From: Meandrina meandrites
Lineage: Eukaryota > Cnidaria > Anthozoa > Scleractinia > Meandrinidae
Direction: 5' to 3'
Length of the DNA: 64,000 nt
Assembly: GCA_963693305.1 (NCBI GenBank)
Contig: OY855907.1
Coordinates: forward strand, 30,689,801-30,753,800
The translations under genes were made by a program, and so were the position numbers. How positions within the stretch are numbered: the first letter of the stretch is position 1; every line of letters starts with the position of its first letter. The notes under the pieces were generated by a model that did not search any database, was not told where the DNA came from, and was given only the letters and a program-made list of their open reading frames with translations. Below, in pieces: positions 35,166-48,191 of this stretch.

Positions 35166-36440
35166 AATTGCCCACTGTCAGTGTTTGGCACATATTACAA
35201 TATATTATAATTATTCTAAACCAGAAACCTAAAAGGGGTGGAAATGTGTAACTATCACTTGCGCGCTTGAAAAGAAAAACCTCCCGAAAAATCAACCAAT
35301 CAAATTTGCAATTGGCAGCGCTGCACTCAATTGGGTTCCTAACGTACGCATCACAATTCAAGACGTTTGCGAGGAATCGTCGATAATCTTTTATCTCTTG
35401 CCGTTTACAGAATTCAAACTACTTTTACTGTACACTTATTTATCTTTACGAGCTATGTAATGCAAAAGAATGCTCGATATAAGCGATGCAAAGCAGGTAA
35501 TCGTTTGGAAAATTCTGCTGCCTCATCGTCGTTCATTACTTTGGACAAATTAACTTTGATACAATTGAGTGAGTTTCTTTAGTTTCTGTAAGAAATGTTT
35601 GTGTAGTGTTAAACTTCCCACAAACGCGAAAATGTTGTTGAATGTATAATGCATTCAATAGCAAACTCTTTGTGTTTTGAAATAGATTGTGCTTAGCAAA
35701 ACGGAATATTTATAAGCTTTCAGCGCGCACTACACGTTTTTTTTTATCCATTATAGGTTTCTGGTCTAAACATATTGATAATAATCCGCATTTCCTGTTT
35801 ATTTACCATTTATATATCCCTACATTAGGTTAATTAGAATTCAAATTCCTATTAAGAATGAATTTCGAGAAAAGATTGAAATTTCGAAGGAAAATAAAAA
35901 ACGAAACCCTCGGAGGTATGAGCAAATTCATACTATCACCGTGGAACATGGGTGTGGCGGTCATATTGAGACAAATCCAAAACATTTCACAGCTGGTAGA
36001 TAGCTCCAGGTAAAGAGGCCATGTGACGTTATCACATCCGCCATTTTGAAATGCGATTGCCATGTCAGTGAGGTAAAAATAAATAGCAATCACAGAGTTA
36101 ATTCCCCTGTAAAAGTTTGAAAAAACCTCGGAGGGGGAGGGGTGGGTGACATCCACCCCCTTCCGTGTATGTCCGAGGGTGAAATATCAAACGACCCTGT
36201 GGACTATCTCGTGCAACTTTTTATATGCCGCTATGCAACTGAAAATAGCGCATAGTGTAGATGACTTAGTATTTGTGTGTATATGTATATTTATATTTAT
36301 ATTAGTGTTTGTTAAAAAAAAATCCCGCTATGACACGTGGTCTTTAAAGAGGCTAAAATCATAACAGGACAATGTTTCTTGTTTGTGCTTCGGAAGGACC
36401 CTGGAAATTTTGGGTTAGTAGACTACCATGATAGTATCCC
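35166..36440. other. Gene A downstream sequence
   Basis: AT-rich, with no convincing ORF, RNA or repeat pair seen. The 3' UTR of gene A must start here, but I cannot fix its end. Confidence 0.4.
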
Positions 36441-36737
36441 GGGAGGCGCGGTGGCCTAATGGTTAGTGCGTTGGACTCCGGATCGGGCGGTCCGAGTTCG
36501 AGCCCTGGCCATGGCGCTGCGTTGTGTTCTTGGGCAAGACACTTTACTCTCATAGTGCCCCTCTCCACCCAGGTGTATAGATGGGCACCGGCGAAATTAC
36601 TGCTGGGGGTACCCTGCGATGGACTAGCATCCCATCCAGTGGGGGAGTAGAAATACTCCTAGTCGCTTCATGCTACGAAAACCGAGATAAGCTCCGGCCT
36701 GATGGCCCTCTAGGCTCGAATGCAGACTTTACCTTTA
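36441..36737 (+). repeat. tRNA-derived SINE (type with ggaggcgcggtggcc head), copy 1
   Basis: The tRNA-like head is gggaggcgcggtggcctaat, with B-box gagttcgagccctgg. The body includes cttgggcaagacactttact, ctccacccaggtgtata and catcccatccag. It is shared with 43020-43325 and, inverted, 61191-61448. Confidence 0.85.
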
Positions 36738-37112
36738 GAGTATTATCCAGAGTTTGAAAGTAACAATATTCCAGACCAACACATGTAAATTTCTGTACCC
36801 TAACGGACATAATACCTCAAAGCCCTTTTTAAGCCAACACGCTTAAGGCTGTTATAGACCACTTGGTAAAACATACATTGTTTCAAACCAAAATGCCTAT
36901 TAAAAAATGAGAATCCGCACCCTCTGGGTCTAACATATATCTATTTACCTCCACTTCGGTGAATAATTGTTAATTATTTTATTAATGATATTGCCCCGCT
37001 GGGTAAAGGACACTGAAAAGTGGAACGCCAGCGGAGTGAAATGTCATTTTGAACTTCCATACGAAGAGTAATCTAATAAACTAGAAGTAAACAAGGTGTT
37101 ATAATAAGTAGT
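36738..37112. other. Intergenic sequence
   Basis: It includes tttacctccacttcggtgaa followed by taattgttaattattt (36950-36980), shared with 42326-42358, so it is a fragment of a dispersed repeat. Otherwise nothing. Confidence 0.5.
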
Positions 37113-37263
37113 CTGGGCCCAGTTGTTCAAAGCGTGGATAGTGCTATCCACCGGGTAAATCACTATCCAGTGGATAGTGTAGTTTGTTTTGCCAACACTT
37201 ATCCGCTGGATAGCGATTTATCCGGTGGATAGCGTTACCCACCCTTTGAACAACCGAGGCCTG
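37113..37263. repeat. Foldback MITE, copy 2
   Basis: It has the same inverted-arm sequence as 33388-33538 (cccagttgttcaaagcgtgg), with some divergence. Confidence 0.83.
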
Positions 37264-38129
37264 GTATACGGCGTTTTCATTATTACGTCAAATGCGCAAA
37301 GGCTTCTGATAGCGCGTGCAAATGGTAAATTGCTCTTATCACGCGTAAATTACGTGATCTGTTGTAACTTCGAAATATGAAAATAACTTTTGAACGACAG
37401 CGTAACTTGGCAAGATACAATCAGGCACAATCGGCGCTATTTGTTTGTCGCTATTTGGCGAGAACTCAAAAAAGTTTCCAAAATCTTTGCGCATTTGACT
37501 TCATAATGGAAACGGTCTATTAACGATGCACACAGAATGAGCTGGTGCGACTTCTGTATTGTGTTAGAAATGTTAGAAAAAACTTTCCACAATGTAATTG
37601 TAGAAGAGTGTAGACCTTTCCTTTGGGGTCAAGTTTCAAAAATAAAATTTACACATTTTAACTGAGTTTTCCACGTGTATTGTTGATTTTTTATGACTTG
37701 TTTGCGAATTTTTTTTGCAGTTTATAATTTTCGAAGCGCAAGCGGCTCGCTCTACTAAACGACGTAGTTTTGTTTTTGATTCGTGTCGTTGATTGAATTA
37801 AACTTGGGTCGAATTATTTTTGTCATTGTTCAGTACTTTAGAGAATTTTATGTAGATAAATCAATGAATCAACTACGTTCGTTTCTGCTAAGCATATGTA
37901 CGGCAGCAAAGAGATGAAATCAAGAAACTTGCAACGTAAATACTTGACGCCAATATTTGTGTACGACTCCAAATTCACGCGTATGACGTTTCTACACTTA
38001 TTTGCCGCCAAGAAAAGTTCGGATTCTCCTCAAAAGCGGCGAATTCAGTATTGAATACTAACATTCTGTGTGTTCCAGTTGTGCTCTGGTGCGGTGAACA
38101 AGAAAGTCAGAACATTTAGCAAACTCTTC
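37264..38129. other. Intergenic sequence, nothing recognised
   Basis: Non-coding, without a recognisable repeat. Confidence 0.4.
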
Positions 38130-38132
38130 TTA

Positions 38133-39091
38133 GGGACCGGTCATTATTTATCGCCTGTGGGAAGGGGGGGGGGGGGGGGGGGGGTGCGGTGCGGAGGATT
38201 TTTGTTGCTACACTGGAGCATTCACCTGATCCCCCATAAAGTATATAGCATTTCAATGATCCCCCTCGTTGGTGGTGGGAGTTGATCCCCCCCTTCCTTT
38301 CCAACCGCCGTAAAACATCAAGTTCATTGCAGGCGCGGATGGCTCTAAGAACAAAGTGTAAGTACTTTTTGGCCACTTTAAATCACTGTAAACTGTAAAC
38401 GAAGCCTTGAATTCAGCAGCCAATTTGTTCATCGACAGCAAGCGAAAGGTTCTGCATATATACAAAAGAATACACTCGGAAACTGCTCGCAAGTGATGAA
38501 ATGTTTTAAGAAATATCTTCAGAAAGCTCAAGAGCGAGTAAAGGCGCTCTACGAAAAACTTCAGAAAGCCTCAAATAAGCTGAAAAAACTCCAATGAACC
38601 TGACGAGAACGTTTCCATCTTGCATGGGGAAAGATCAACAATCGTGAAAAGAAAGGAAGGTGAAAAAACCGTGAGAAAAGAGAGAGCATATATGCTTCAA
38701 GAAAAACTTGCCTCCAGAAGGGTAACTTAAGAGGTTTTTGATTCAATTAAAACGAAAATTAGTTTTACAAGCGTCGCAACCATCAATGCTGACTTCACCG
38801 GGAAATTAGTCAGGCGTCTTTATTTGGACCTCCTGTTATAGCTACTGGAAAAAAGAGTTCAGAAGCACAAACTTAGCCGAACGGCGGATCCTCTAGCCTG
38901 CGAATACAACCGCCTCTCACTCGCTCTCGCTACTACGTGCGAAAACTCGCGAAATGCCAAACCGACCGGGAGCGATGAGAGGTGGCTGTATTCGCCGGCT
39001 ACGGATCCTCCCCTTCGTTCTTCAGAAAACCATGTGATCCCCCCCCTCAAAATCCTCCGCTCCCCCCAGGCGATAAATAATGACCGGTCCC
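38133..39091. mobile_element. Non-autonomous DNA transposon with TTA duplications (PIF/Harbinger-like?)
   Basis: The 23-bp perfect inverted ends start gggaccggtcattatttatc and the outermost bases are GGG/CCC. Both sides have TTA (38130-38132 and 39092-39094). A 3-bp TTA duplication and GGG termini suit PIF/Harbinger. The 959-bp interior has no transposase ORF but has a G21 run at 38164-38184. Confidence 0.75.
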
Positions 39092-39094
39092 TTA

Positions 39095-40224
39095 TTTAAT
39101 TTGTCAAACAAACAAGGCTTCCGAGCACGAAAGTCGATGCATCTATACATCATGTAAATGCAATGAAATGTCAACTGCTTGGCCGTCCATTATGCATTAG
39201 CGATGAATTGTCTTTCACCAACTGAACGATTAATACAACTTTCACTGTAAAATCCTGAGAACCTTTAGTTTTCGCAGTCTCTAACTAGAAAAAGTGAAAT
39301 TGCTACTCTTGGGAAAAAGAGGAGGTATCAAAGAAAACAAAAAAACAAATCAGGATGGTTTAAAAATTGCCGTTTGCCAAAAAAGCGAGTCATGGTCACT
39401 ACTCTGAATTCGAATGATTATGAGTAAAGTGATTCTGACAAACGTTCATACAATGGAAACAATGCCCTTGTTATGTTGTCGACACTTGGCCTCTAATTTT
39501 GTTCCAAATGATTTTTATTACAAATATTTAAGTTATTTCCTTACAAGAAAGCTTCATTAAACGGATTCCCAACTAATTTAATTGTCCAAAGGTATAAATA
39601 TTTGATTATTATGTCGTGAGATGAAAGATCAGAGAAACTATACATACAGTGGCTTTCACGTGACCGCTTTTGGCAATCGTTGGCAATAGCTGGTCAGTTA
39701 TTTTTATCATTTTGTCGCGAAACTTGCTGTATGTTTATCTGAATGTGGGCCCAGTCTTCAAATTTCCTCGAATTAATTGCTTCGCCATAAAGTCAATAAA
39801 CGCGAGCGATATTTAACTTTGTTAACAGGTCAACAATAGCACGGATAGATGCTCGTTCTTATTAAAATCTTCAACCATAATAGCTCATTAAAAACCGTAC
39901 CCAATAAAATTAAAATTTAATTAAAACCGCGGTACTGACCTGCTGCCATGGATGTGACCATGCCATACTGACTGACCGAACAGTGCTCGAAGCAGGACCC
40001 TCACAAGATCTGAGATAGCTCTGATCACTCAGGTACCAAAATTTACAGTTCCGTATTTAAAAATAAGGACCTTGGTAAAGGCGAGTCATTCTGTCAGTGG
40101 GCATTTTAAAAAGCAAATTCATCAAAACAGGAGCTTTTGTCAAGCGATGGTGGCATACATGCTTTCGTTAAAAACTCATACCGGCTGAATATATATTTTT
40201 AATTGTTTGCATTTTATTACACAG
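39095..40224. other. Intergenic sequence, nothing recognised
   Basis: No supported gene or repeat pair is present. Confidence 0.35.
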
Positions 40225-40287
40225 GCGTCAACAGTGTAGACGGTGATACTAAGTTAAAAAAGTCAGGGAAGGAAACTAGCTACAAAG
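40225..40287 (+). other. Candidate 63-nt cassette exon, unassigned
   Basis: A strong acceptor (ttttattacacag) and donor (AAAG/GTGAGT) frame 63 nt. The third frame is open (VNSVDGDTKLKKSGKETSYK). It does not fit the phase after the gene A M4 exon without a stop, so its gene is unknown. Confidence 0.3.
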
Positions 40288-40676
40288 GTGAGTCTTATCG
40301 ATAGAATTAAAACAACGCTAACTTTCAAATTAATTTGATAATCGCCCAAAGCGAATTGTTTGACAAATGTAGTAACGACTATACGATATCCGTATTGCAA
40401 AAGTATTTTTGAAGCCTTCTTCGCATATAGACAAGCTAACAGTAGCTAGTATCTTCGAGGGAAACGAGAACGAATGAAATAAGTATGTCCAAACCGAGGT
40501 AAATATATATGTTTTTGTATAAAATCTTAGCGAAAGGTTTTGTTATGGCTACACTCTCCTCCTCTAGTGAGAAACACTTGTTAAAAGAAGTACGAACACA
40601 ACGGTTAGGGCGTGGTTCTTTTAATATTTTATAACTTGGAAATAATTTAGGCCAAATGCTTGAAAGCTAGTCAAGG

Positions 40677-40975
40677 CATAGTTCATAGAGGGAAGTGGCT
40701 ATGAAGCCCAGCAAAGTTCTTTGTTGTATGTTTTTGTTCGCTATTTTGGGGGGTTGACTCTGCACAAAACCTGACAATATACAATAGGTGGTTACGTGCG
40801 TTCATACAACTAACCAATAGAAACATTGCAATGACGTAATTCATGCATAGTGTATGAGCGCAAAACAAAAGATGTGGCGGGCCGGGTCGTGGACCTTCCA
40901 ACATAAATCTTGGCCTCTTTGTTTGCTCCTTTGATGTTTGCCGGGCTTCATAACCATTTCCCTCTGTTAACTATG
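40677..40975. repeat. MITE with inverted ends, copy 1
   Basis: Ends with gagggaagtggctatgaagcc at the left and ggcttcataaccatttccctc at the right are inverse. It is a reversed copy of 50443-50730. Confidence 0.8.
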
Positions 40976-41065
40976 GTTAAGGCTCAAATGTTATTTTTTT
41001 GGTTGCCCGAAATGTGGAAGTCTCACTCGGACGAAATTCGTGTGTTATCCCGGCTGTATGCTAAA

Positions 41066-41158
41066 AATAACTAAAATAGAAAATGTAACTAACATAGGAA
41101 ATGTAACTAAAATAGAAAAAGAAACTAAAATAGGAAATGTAGCTAAAATAGGAAATGT
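41066..41158. repeat. Tandem repeat (about 20-bp unit, 5 units)
   Basis: Units of the type aactaaaataggaaatgt occur in tandem. Confidence 0.8.
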
Positions 41159-42270
41159 TCCGTTGGTCTGTTGGTGCGTTGGTTCGTCCGTCCGTCCGTC
41201 GGTCAGTCAGTACACGACGCATGACGACGCACCGTACCAAAATTTTTAGCCATCAGGTCTGTGACTTGATATGGCGAACGGTAAGATGAAATCACAGAAA
41301 TCTACGCTAATTTCCCAACAGACCCCCTAGACAGACAACACACACAATCTGTGCTTTGGCCCAGAGAGAAGTTTAATATATGAAAGTCACACTGACAATA
41401 AAAACGGTCAACGACGATAACAATAAACCTCTTTGCCACCCTCATGCATAAAAACCCAGGGTGAGTGGGTGGGAAAGCAAAGAAGTAGTAGGCGTCACTA
41501 ACAAACGAGAGGTCCCATTAGGGTATCCCGTATCCCATTAACTTTTTGGCCTTAATATCCCCCGTATCCCGATAATTCCAGTGGTTTGTATCGCCAAATT
41601 TTATGATAGATATCTCGGAATCTCTTGTTTAAATATCGCGTATCCCGTTAAGTTTTCCCCCAAATATCCCTATAAGTTTTTACCTAAATTAAATTTAGAT
41701 CGAAATTTAAACAACCGTTACTCTCAAGGCAGTCTCGCTAAATAACATGCTTAAAAAGGAAGCCAGAAATGCAATGTTTTTACGATGCCTTGAATACGTT
41801 TTCGAAACGAATTAATCCAAAGTGATAAAGATAAAGAAATGTTATTAGCTCTGAGGTGGTTTCTTAATGGACACCCTACTCACTTGCGACTTATAAAAAT
41901 CCACTACGTAAAAAAATCAACTTTCATTTTTTCTGTGGTTTAATGTGGTTTAAAATCAAAATATTTATTTGTACACAGTGCAGGTGCAAGAATAATTTGT
42001 TAAGGTCTGACAAGTTTGTCAGGGTATTAAAAGTGACAGAGCCTGTTTTTGATTTTAACTGGTTCGGCTTACTAACAAACGTACACAAAAGTGAAAATAT
42101 GATTGCACGCTTTCATTTATATTCTTATTTAAATTTCTTTAGTAAATTCGTTGCTTCTTGATTTAGTTTAAAAACTAAAGCGAGTATTAAAAACATATAT
42201 TGGTATATCCCACACAAGTGAATAGTGCTTTAATTTCCACGTGGGCTGCTTGGTTAACTCGTCGGTGAAA
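41159..42270. other. Intergenic sequence
   Basis: It contains degenerate repeats of tatcccgtatcccgttaa type at 41515-41680. No gene is seen. Confidence 0.45.
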
Positions 42271-42319
42271 GTGGTGGATATTTACCTCGCCGCTTTGCGG
42301 CTCGATTAATATCCACCAC
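42271..42319. repeat. Short hairpin in a dispersed repeat
   Basis: gtggtggatatt and aatatccaccac form a 12-bp stem around a cgccgctttgcggc loop. The neighbouring sequence at 42320-42358 recurs at 36945. Confidence 0.65.
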
Positions 42320-42499
42320 TATTTACCTCCACTTTGGTGAATAATTGTTAATTATTTCATATTCCATTTCTTTACGTATTAAAGTTTAAAAAATGTTTAT
42401 GACTAAATATTGATTTGCGCAATATCTTTTTCTAATAACTTTCCCTTTGGTCATAAATAAAGAAAGATGGTAGACTTTAAGCTCAGTAATGAAATATAA

Positions 42500-42621
42500 G
42501 AGAATAAATGAACAACATGTCGAGAGCGTGGAACAAAGAAAAAATCTGAGTCCTCGACGGGAATCGAACCCATGACCTTCCAAACACCGGGTTGGCGCTT
42601 TATCCACTGGGCTACGAGAAC
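42500..42621 (-). repeat. tRNA-derived SINE (third type)
   Basis: The head at 42548-42621 on minus reads tRNA-like, with GTAGCCCAGTGGATAAAGC and a B-box GGGTTCGATTCCC. It is followed by gatttttctttgttcc-type tail sequence. Whether the head alone could be a functional tRNA is doubtful, since the D-stem is imperfect. Confidence 0.6.
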
Positions 42622-43019
42622 TAATGGTTTGCAAGGCCATCTAGCAAATACCGTTCTGCCCGTTGCAACATTGCAACATTCCTTTGGGGGAAGGGAGTCC
42701 TTCTTTTCAGCCTGAGTATTCGTAACGAAATGTCACGCTACTGCTGTTGAAATGAGTGTCCAAAGGAGTTATGACTCGAAAAGTAGGTCTCGTGGTGCAG
42801 TGATTAGATAAAAGACAATCCCAGGATAGATCGATATTTTCTTGTGGAGAGAAATGCTCTCCGTGAAGAGAAATGCTGACCATCTGTAAACGCCTTCAGT
42901 GAATGTTAGTTGAGCTCATTGAGCTGTGTTTCAACTTGAAAAATGATGAATATCGCCATTTTAAATATGAGAAAATACAACCAAGAGACTTATATTATTG
43001 GTTGTATGTTAATATCATT

Positions 43020-43325
43020 GGCGGCGTAGTAGCCTAAAGGTTAGTGCGCTAGACTCCGGATCGAGTGTTCCGGGCTCAAGCCCTTTTGAGGGCACTGTGT
43101 TGTGTTCTTGGGCAAGACACTTTACTTCTATAGTGCCTCTCTCCACCCAGGTGTATGAATGGATACCGGCGAATTTACGGCTAGTGGAAACCATGCGGTG
43201 GACTAGCATCCCATCCAGGGGGGAGTAGAAATACTCCTTGCCGCTCCATGCTACGGAAACCAGGATAAGCTTCGGTCTGATGGGCCACTAGGCTCGCTCG
43301 AGCGCAGACCTTTCCCACGTTACAA
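43020..43325 (+). repeat. tRNA-derived SINE (ggaggcg type), copy 2
   Basis: It has the same head and body as 36441-36737, more diverged (for example cttgggcaagacactttact conserved). Confidence 0.85.
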
Positions 43326-43809
43326 GAATTTATGGCAGCAGAGAATAAATTTGTCGCAAAATGCAGATGTAGCCGCTATCGTAATTTCATTGCAGTCAAT
43401 CAGTCAGCGAGTTCAATCTTTGGTTGGACTTGCACTGAATGAATCTTCTGCCTGCGTACGCAAATAAAAACTGTGTAAGTAGGAAAATCATTACCAGAAA
43501 CGTCCTTGCTCATTAACCACATTGTGGATGTAAAATTTACATTCGGCTCGGTTAGTAAATAGTATTTTGCATAACTAGTAGACAAGTTTTCTTTATGATC
43601 TTCATTTGTTCGAAAGCAGAGAGGACAAGACCTGAATAAACGTGAAAAACAAAACTGGATAGAGTTAACTTGACAAAATTTCAATCTTTGTGAGCTTCTC
43701 TGACTAAAGTACCAGGCAGCCGCGACGCACGACTTTAACAAAGAGGCGTCAAAGAATTTTAGAAAGTATTACTTTGATACCATTTACCATTTATCAAATA
43801 AATGTTTAT
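43326..43809. other. Gene B downstream sequence
   Basis: The minus strand contains an ORF of 113 codons (43400-43741) without family look. An AATAAA-like hexamer on minus overlaps the stop of gene B (43805-43810). Nothing else. Confidence 0.35.
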
Positions 43810-44036
43810 TTAAATAACTTTAATACCAGGGCAAAGACTTGATTGCTTCATTGACATCGTAGTGAAAGTGAAAATCAGTTTTAGAGGCTCGAACCTTTTG
43901 TTCATTATCTGTTGTATCCTTCTTCTTTTCCATAAGATCTCTGCAATCAGCGTCAGAAATGCAATAACCATCCCAACACCCAAGACGACATACACTCCCA
44001 GCATACTCATCACACCAATGCGCGTTCCAATCAATA
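43810..44036 (-). CDS. Gene B exon 13 (M4 and tail)
   Basis: The acceptor is ctttacag. It encodes [20 protein letters not shown] and [16 protein letters not shown], then a 30-residue tail to TAA. A donor-like AAAAG/GTTCGA near 43895 mirrors the gene A M4 donor, so an alternative spliced tail is possible. Confidence 0.85.
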
Positions 44037-47000
44037 CTGTAAAGAGTGGAAAAAATTACGTTAGAGATATTGTAAGTAAAACTAACGTTTCAGATCAACA
44101 ACAACGGCAACACCAACATATCTCAAAAGAAATCACTGTTTGTTGCAACAACGTTAAAGGGGCTACGTCATGTGGGTTTCGCCGTGATAGGCAACTTAAC
44201 CTATGAAAAACAAAATCCCTGAACATCTGAAGGAAGACATAACCTTACTTTGAGGATGGAAATCAAACTAAAGCTATAAATATTGATTTTCTGGCGACGC
44301 TCGGAAACAACTTAAAAAAGTTTAGCCTTAATTTTTCAAGTTGCAATCCATTTCCATCCAAGCCATCCGCAGCCGAAGATGCTTGTTAACAATTTCAGTG
44401 CTTTAATGAAGCAGTTGTTAATAAAAATGGCCCGTTATTGTTAGGCTGCCTACGACACAAAGACAAATTTTGGATGTTCGAAAATCTGGTAAAATCCGGG
44501 ACAAAGCCCCTTAACTGAAATGCGCCACCTCCGCAAGTAAAACAATTATATATTTTAAATATTACAATGATGATGATGTTGGTGCAACTCTTGACATAAA
44601 GCAGTGAGCGCAGATCATTTCGGGAAGGGATCTGAATACTTTTTCCCAGTTAAAAAGACTCTCTTGGATAATAAAATATTGCTAGTATATATTACTATAG
44701 TTTTATTCTGCTAGAACGAACAACCATCTAGTTTGAGTAAACAGTCTCGTAAGTTCTAGTTTCGTCTTTTTTTCTGCTTGGATAGTGAATTAAGTCCATG
44801 AATTGTTATCTAGCTTAAAGCTTATATAGTATTCATTAACACACCAAGACACATAAATGTGTACTGACTAAGTGAAAATATTTATAGAAGAGCTCTCCTA
44901 CCAGTTCTCTGCTGTTGAGGACACTTATTTGTAAAATCCCACCAGTCTCTCTTCAGTTGATTAAGGAAATCATTCTCATTAAGTCGTAGAATGGCCAACG
45001 TGAAGTCATTAAGGGCTGTGTCGTTTTCTTGTAAAGCAAACGCAAGTCCAAGGGCTGTACTTAAACCTGGAACTGAGGACAATTTTCAGAATCAAAATGT
45101 GGCGCAATCACATACATGCAAGATGCATCACTAATGCAAGTCATCTTATGAGAATGATATAACTTATGTGGCATTTGTGATACATGTGACATTGGCTTGG
45201 ACCTGCTTGCGGGATTTTTCTGTAAGCGTAGTTTAATATTCTTTTCAAAATCCAACTATGAACGTCACAACTAACTCCACTAACTAAGACACAAAATTTG
45301 AAACGAAATATTTAATAGAAAATATCTATAAATACCCTAACACATCTTAAGGGAAAGAACGCGAACTTAATCATGTTTACGCAGCGCTGGAGTCTAATGG
45401 CTGTCTGTCAAAATTTATCCGCGATTTACAGACCAAAAAAACTCGACCATCGCCAAATTTATCCCCTGAGGAACTTGTTGGAATGTTTTTCAATTTAGTC
45501 GAACCTCTTGAGTCACGCAAGTCTTCCACGTCTCTTCCATACATCAAAGGTGTAACTAGGTAAGGTAAGGTAAGGTAACGTCTTTATTTATAGAGGGTAG
45601 CACTTAATAGCTATAAAGCTAATAAACCTGTGGCCCTCCTATTTACAATTGTTAAAAAACTAAGATATACAATAATATATAAGAAACGAAATTATTAATC
45701 ACAAAACTAATTAAAAACTATTCTAAAAAGGATAATCTTAATTAAAATGGTCAATAAAATGTTGTTGTAATATATAAGAAACGAAATTATTAATCACAAA
45801 ACTAATTAAAAACTATTTGAGAAACGATAATCTTAAATTAAAAATGAAACTGAGCCCTTGACCCGCGTTTTGAAAAAACATGATATCTTGGTCAGAAATA
45901 AGCCAATGAACACTCTACAACAACAGTTCCCGGCCCCGAAGTTTCGCCCTGCTCCGGTTTACAAAATTCCTTGCGCCAACTGTTCGTGGTGTTATATTGG
46001 TGAAACTGGCAGAGCGTTTAACACCCGAAGAAAAGAACACATAGGAAATATAAAAACAGCGGCTAAATGCTCCAGAATTGCGAACCATGCATGGTCCCAT
46101 GACCATTCCATTGACTTCAACAGCGCCTCCGTATTTGACAAAGGCAGTTTCCGAATAAGAAAAACGCTAGAATCGTGGCATTCCATGGTGACTCCAAATG
46201 CAGACAACAATTCCTGCCCACTCCCTGAGCAATACAACATTCTTTTTACACACATTCATAATAAATTTACATAGTCCATTATTTTTTACTCTTACACATT
46301 TATATTCATATTTCGTTATTCACTTTTACCCGTTGAAGACTGTAGATCTAACAGTCGAAAGCTCGTACTTTTAAATATTTTTAGCCAGAGATTGTTTTTA
46401 AATTTTAATAAGAAAATATCTATGTAAAAGGTACAAAAGTAATTAAAGCTAGTCTAAGAGGTTTGAAAGCAGCATTAATAGCATTTACGGGAAGATCTGA
46501 GAACCAACTTCGAACTCGTTCAAATATGAAGTAACAGATTTTCGCAATAAAATTAGACTTAAGCTTAGTGTATACATTTATGTTTGTTACCTCATATTTG
46601 GAGCAGGCTTGTAAATTCTGAGAGGCAAAGCTTTGAAACCAGCACAATAATATCGGAAACGAACACGCCAGTTTCGTTGTAACCTTACTTCAACACCACC
46701 GACATATACATTATATGAATTATCAGCGAAGATCAATCTCTTTTTTCCTTTCAGTGTAGCATTTAACAGTCTTATGCATCACTTCAGTGAACGTGACCCG
46801 CTCTGAGCTCACTCTTAGTTCAGCTTAATTAATTTTCAAGCCTTGGCCTGCCGCAGGAACCGTATTCTCTCTTTTTTTATATCATGTTCAGGTCGGCAAT
46901 TATTTCAAATCTTTCCGTTTAGAGGTTATCTCAAATCATTTGGCATAAGTTTTCTTGCTGGAATGAGTAAATAGAGAAATAGAGCGAGAAATATTCACGA

Positions 47001-48157
47001 GGACATATCTTCTCCAACACGCTTTCTTCGCGTCCTTCAAACAGCAGTGAACAACGTGCCAACTATTTTGCCGCCTTTTCATACAATCGCTTCGTTTAAG
47101 TTCAAATGAAATGTCCGGATCATAAGAGAACATGTGAAAAAACTCTGAAGTAATGTAATATTCTTACAAATTTATACGACAAGTAACTCAATTCTCAACG
47201 AACCGAAACGTTTTTGCCAGACTTTCTGCATAAGAAGAACTCCAAATCAAGTACAAAGGCAAACTCGAGCCCAGTAATAATCGTGCGCACAGGCGTACGT
47301 ACGTAAACGTGCCATTCTCGTCTCCAGAGCCCTCGTTTCTTTTGGTCACGTGGTCGGCAAAACGGCACAAATAAAACGGGTAGCTGTGGGGACGAGAATG
47401 GCCACGTAGGTCTGATGGGTTTACAATCTCTATAGCTATGGATGCTCCGCTCTCGGGAGCTCCGCTATTAATTTACCTGTTGTTAGATCGCAAGGCTCCT
47501 GAATGGCTTCAAGTCTAAGAACTGGTCCGTCGCCAATAAACGCAAACTCTTCTCTTTCTCGCACCATTTTAATACCTTCAACACTGTCTTTTACCAAGGT
47601 GTTTGCCTCTGTCATTCTATTCCAGATTTTTTTATGAGTTTCATACTGACTTGTCTTGAATGCCTCGTACGTACTTGATGAGTCAGCTACTCCAACTTGA
47701 TAAGATGACTTCACGATGTCTTCAAGGTTGTTGATTGGATTCACAGCGTTCTTTACGGTGAAGAAGGCGGCCAGGTTGGCCGTGTATGTTGATACCATAA
47801 TTAGAATGCAAAACCAGTAACTTCCAGCGAGAATGCGACCTAATTTAGCCCCGGCAATAAAAACGTTGTTTTCATTGTTAAAAAACAAACCACAAACCAA
47901 ACCAAAGTAAACCAAATTCAGGAGCTTATGTTTTGAAGTACACGTACTTTCTAATAAAACTTAGTATCACCCAACTAGTGGACTGATGCAAATCTTGCAC
48001 TTTGATTGGCTACGCTACTAGAGGACTATTAGTAATAGTCATCGAATAGCGAAATTCGTGACGCTTTCTTTCGTCTTATTCCCAAATAAATCTTTCTTCA
48101 ACTTGCATTTGCTAACTTTATTATTGTTTTTTCTGTCCGACTAGTTGGGTGATACTA

Positions 48158-48191
<34 letters not shown>

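Noticed and set aside
41040..41249. 69-codon ORF
   Set aside because: It comes from the aactaaaataggaaatg tandem repeat.
42548..42621. Functional tRNA gene
   Set aside because: The D-stem is imperfect and a SINE-like tail follows.
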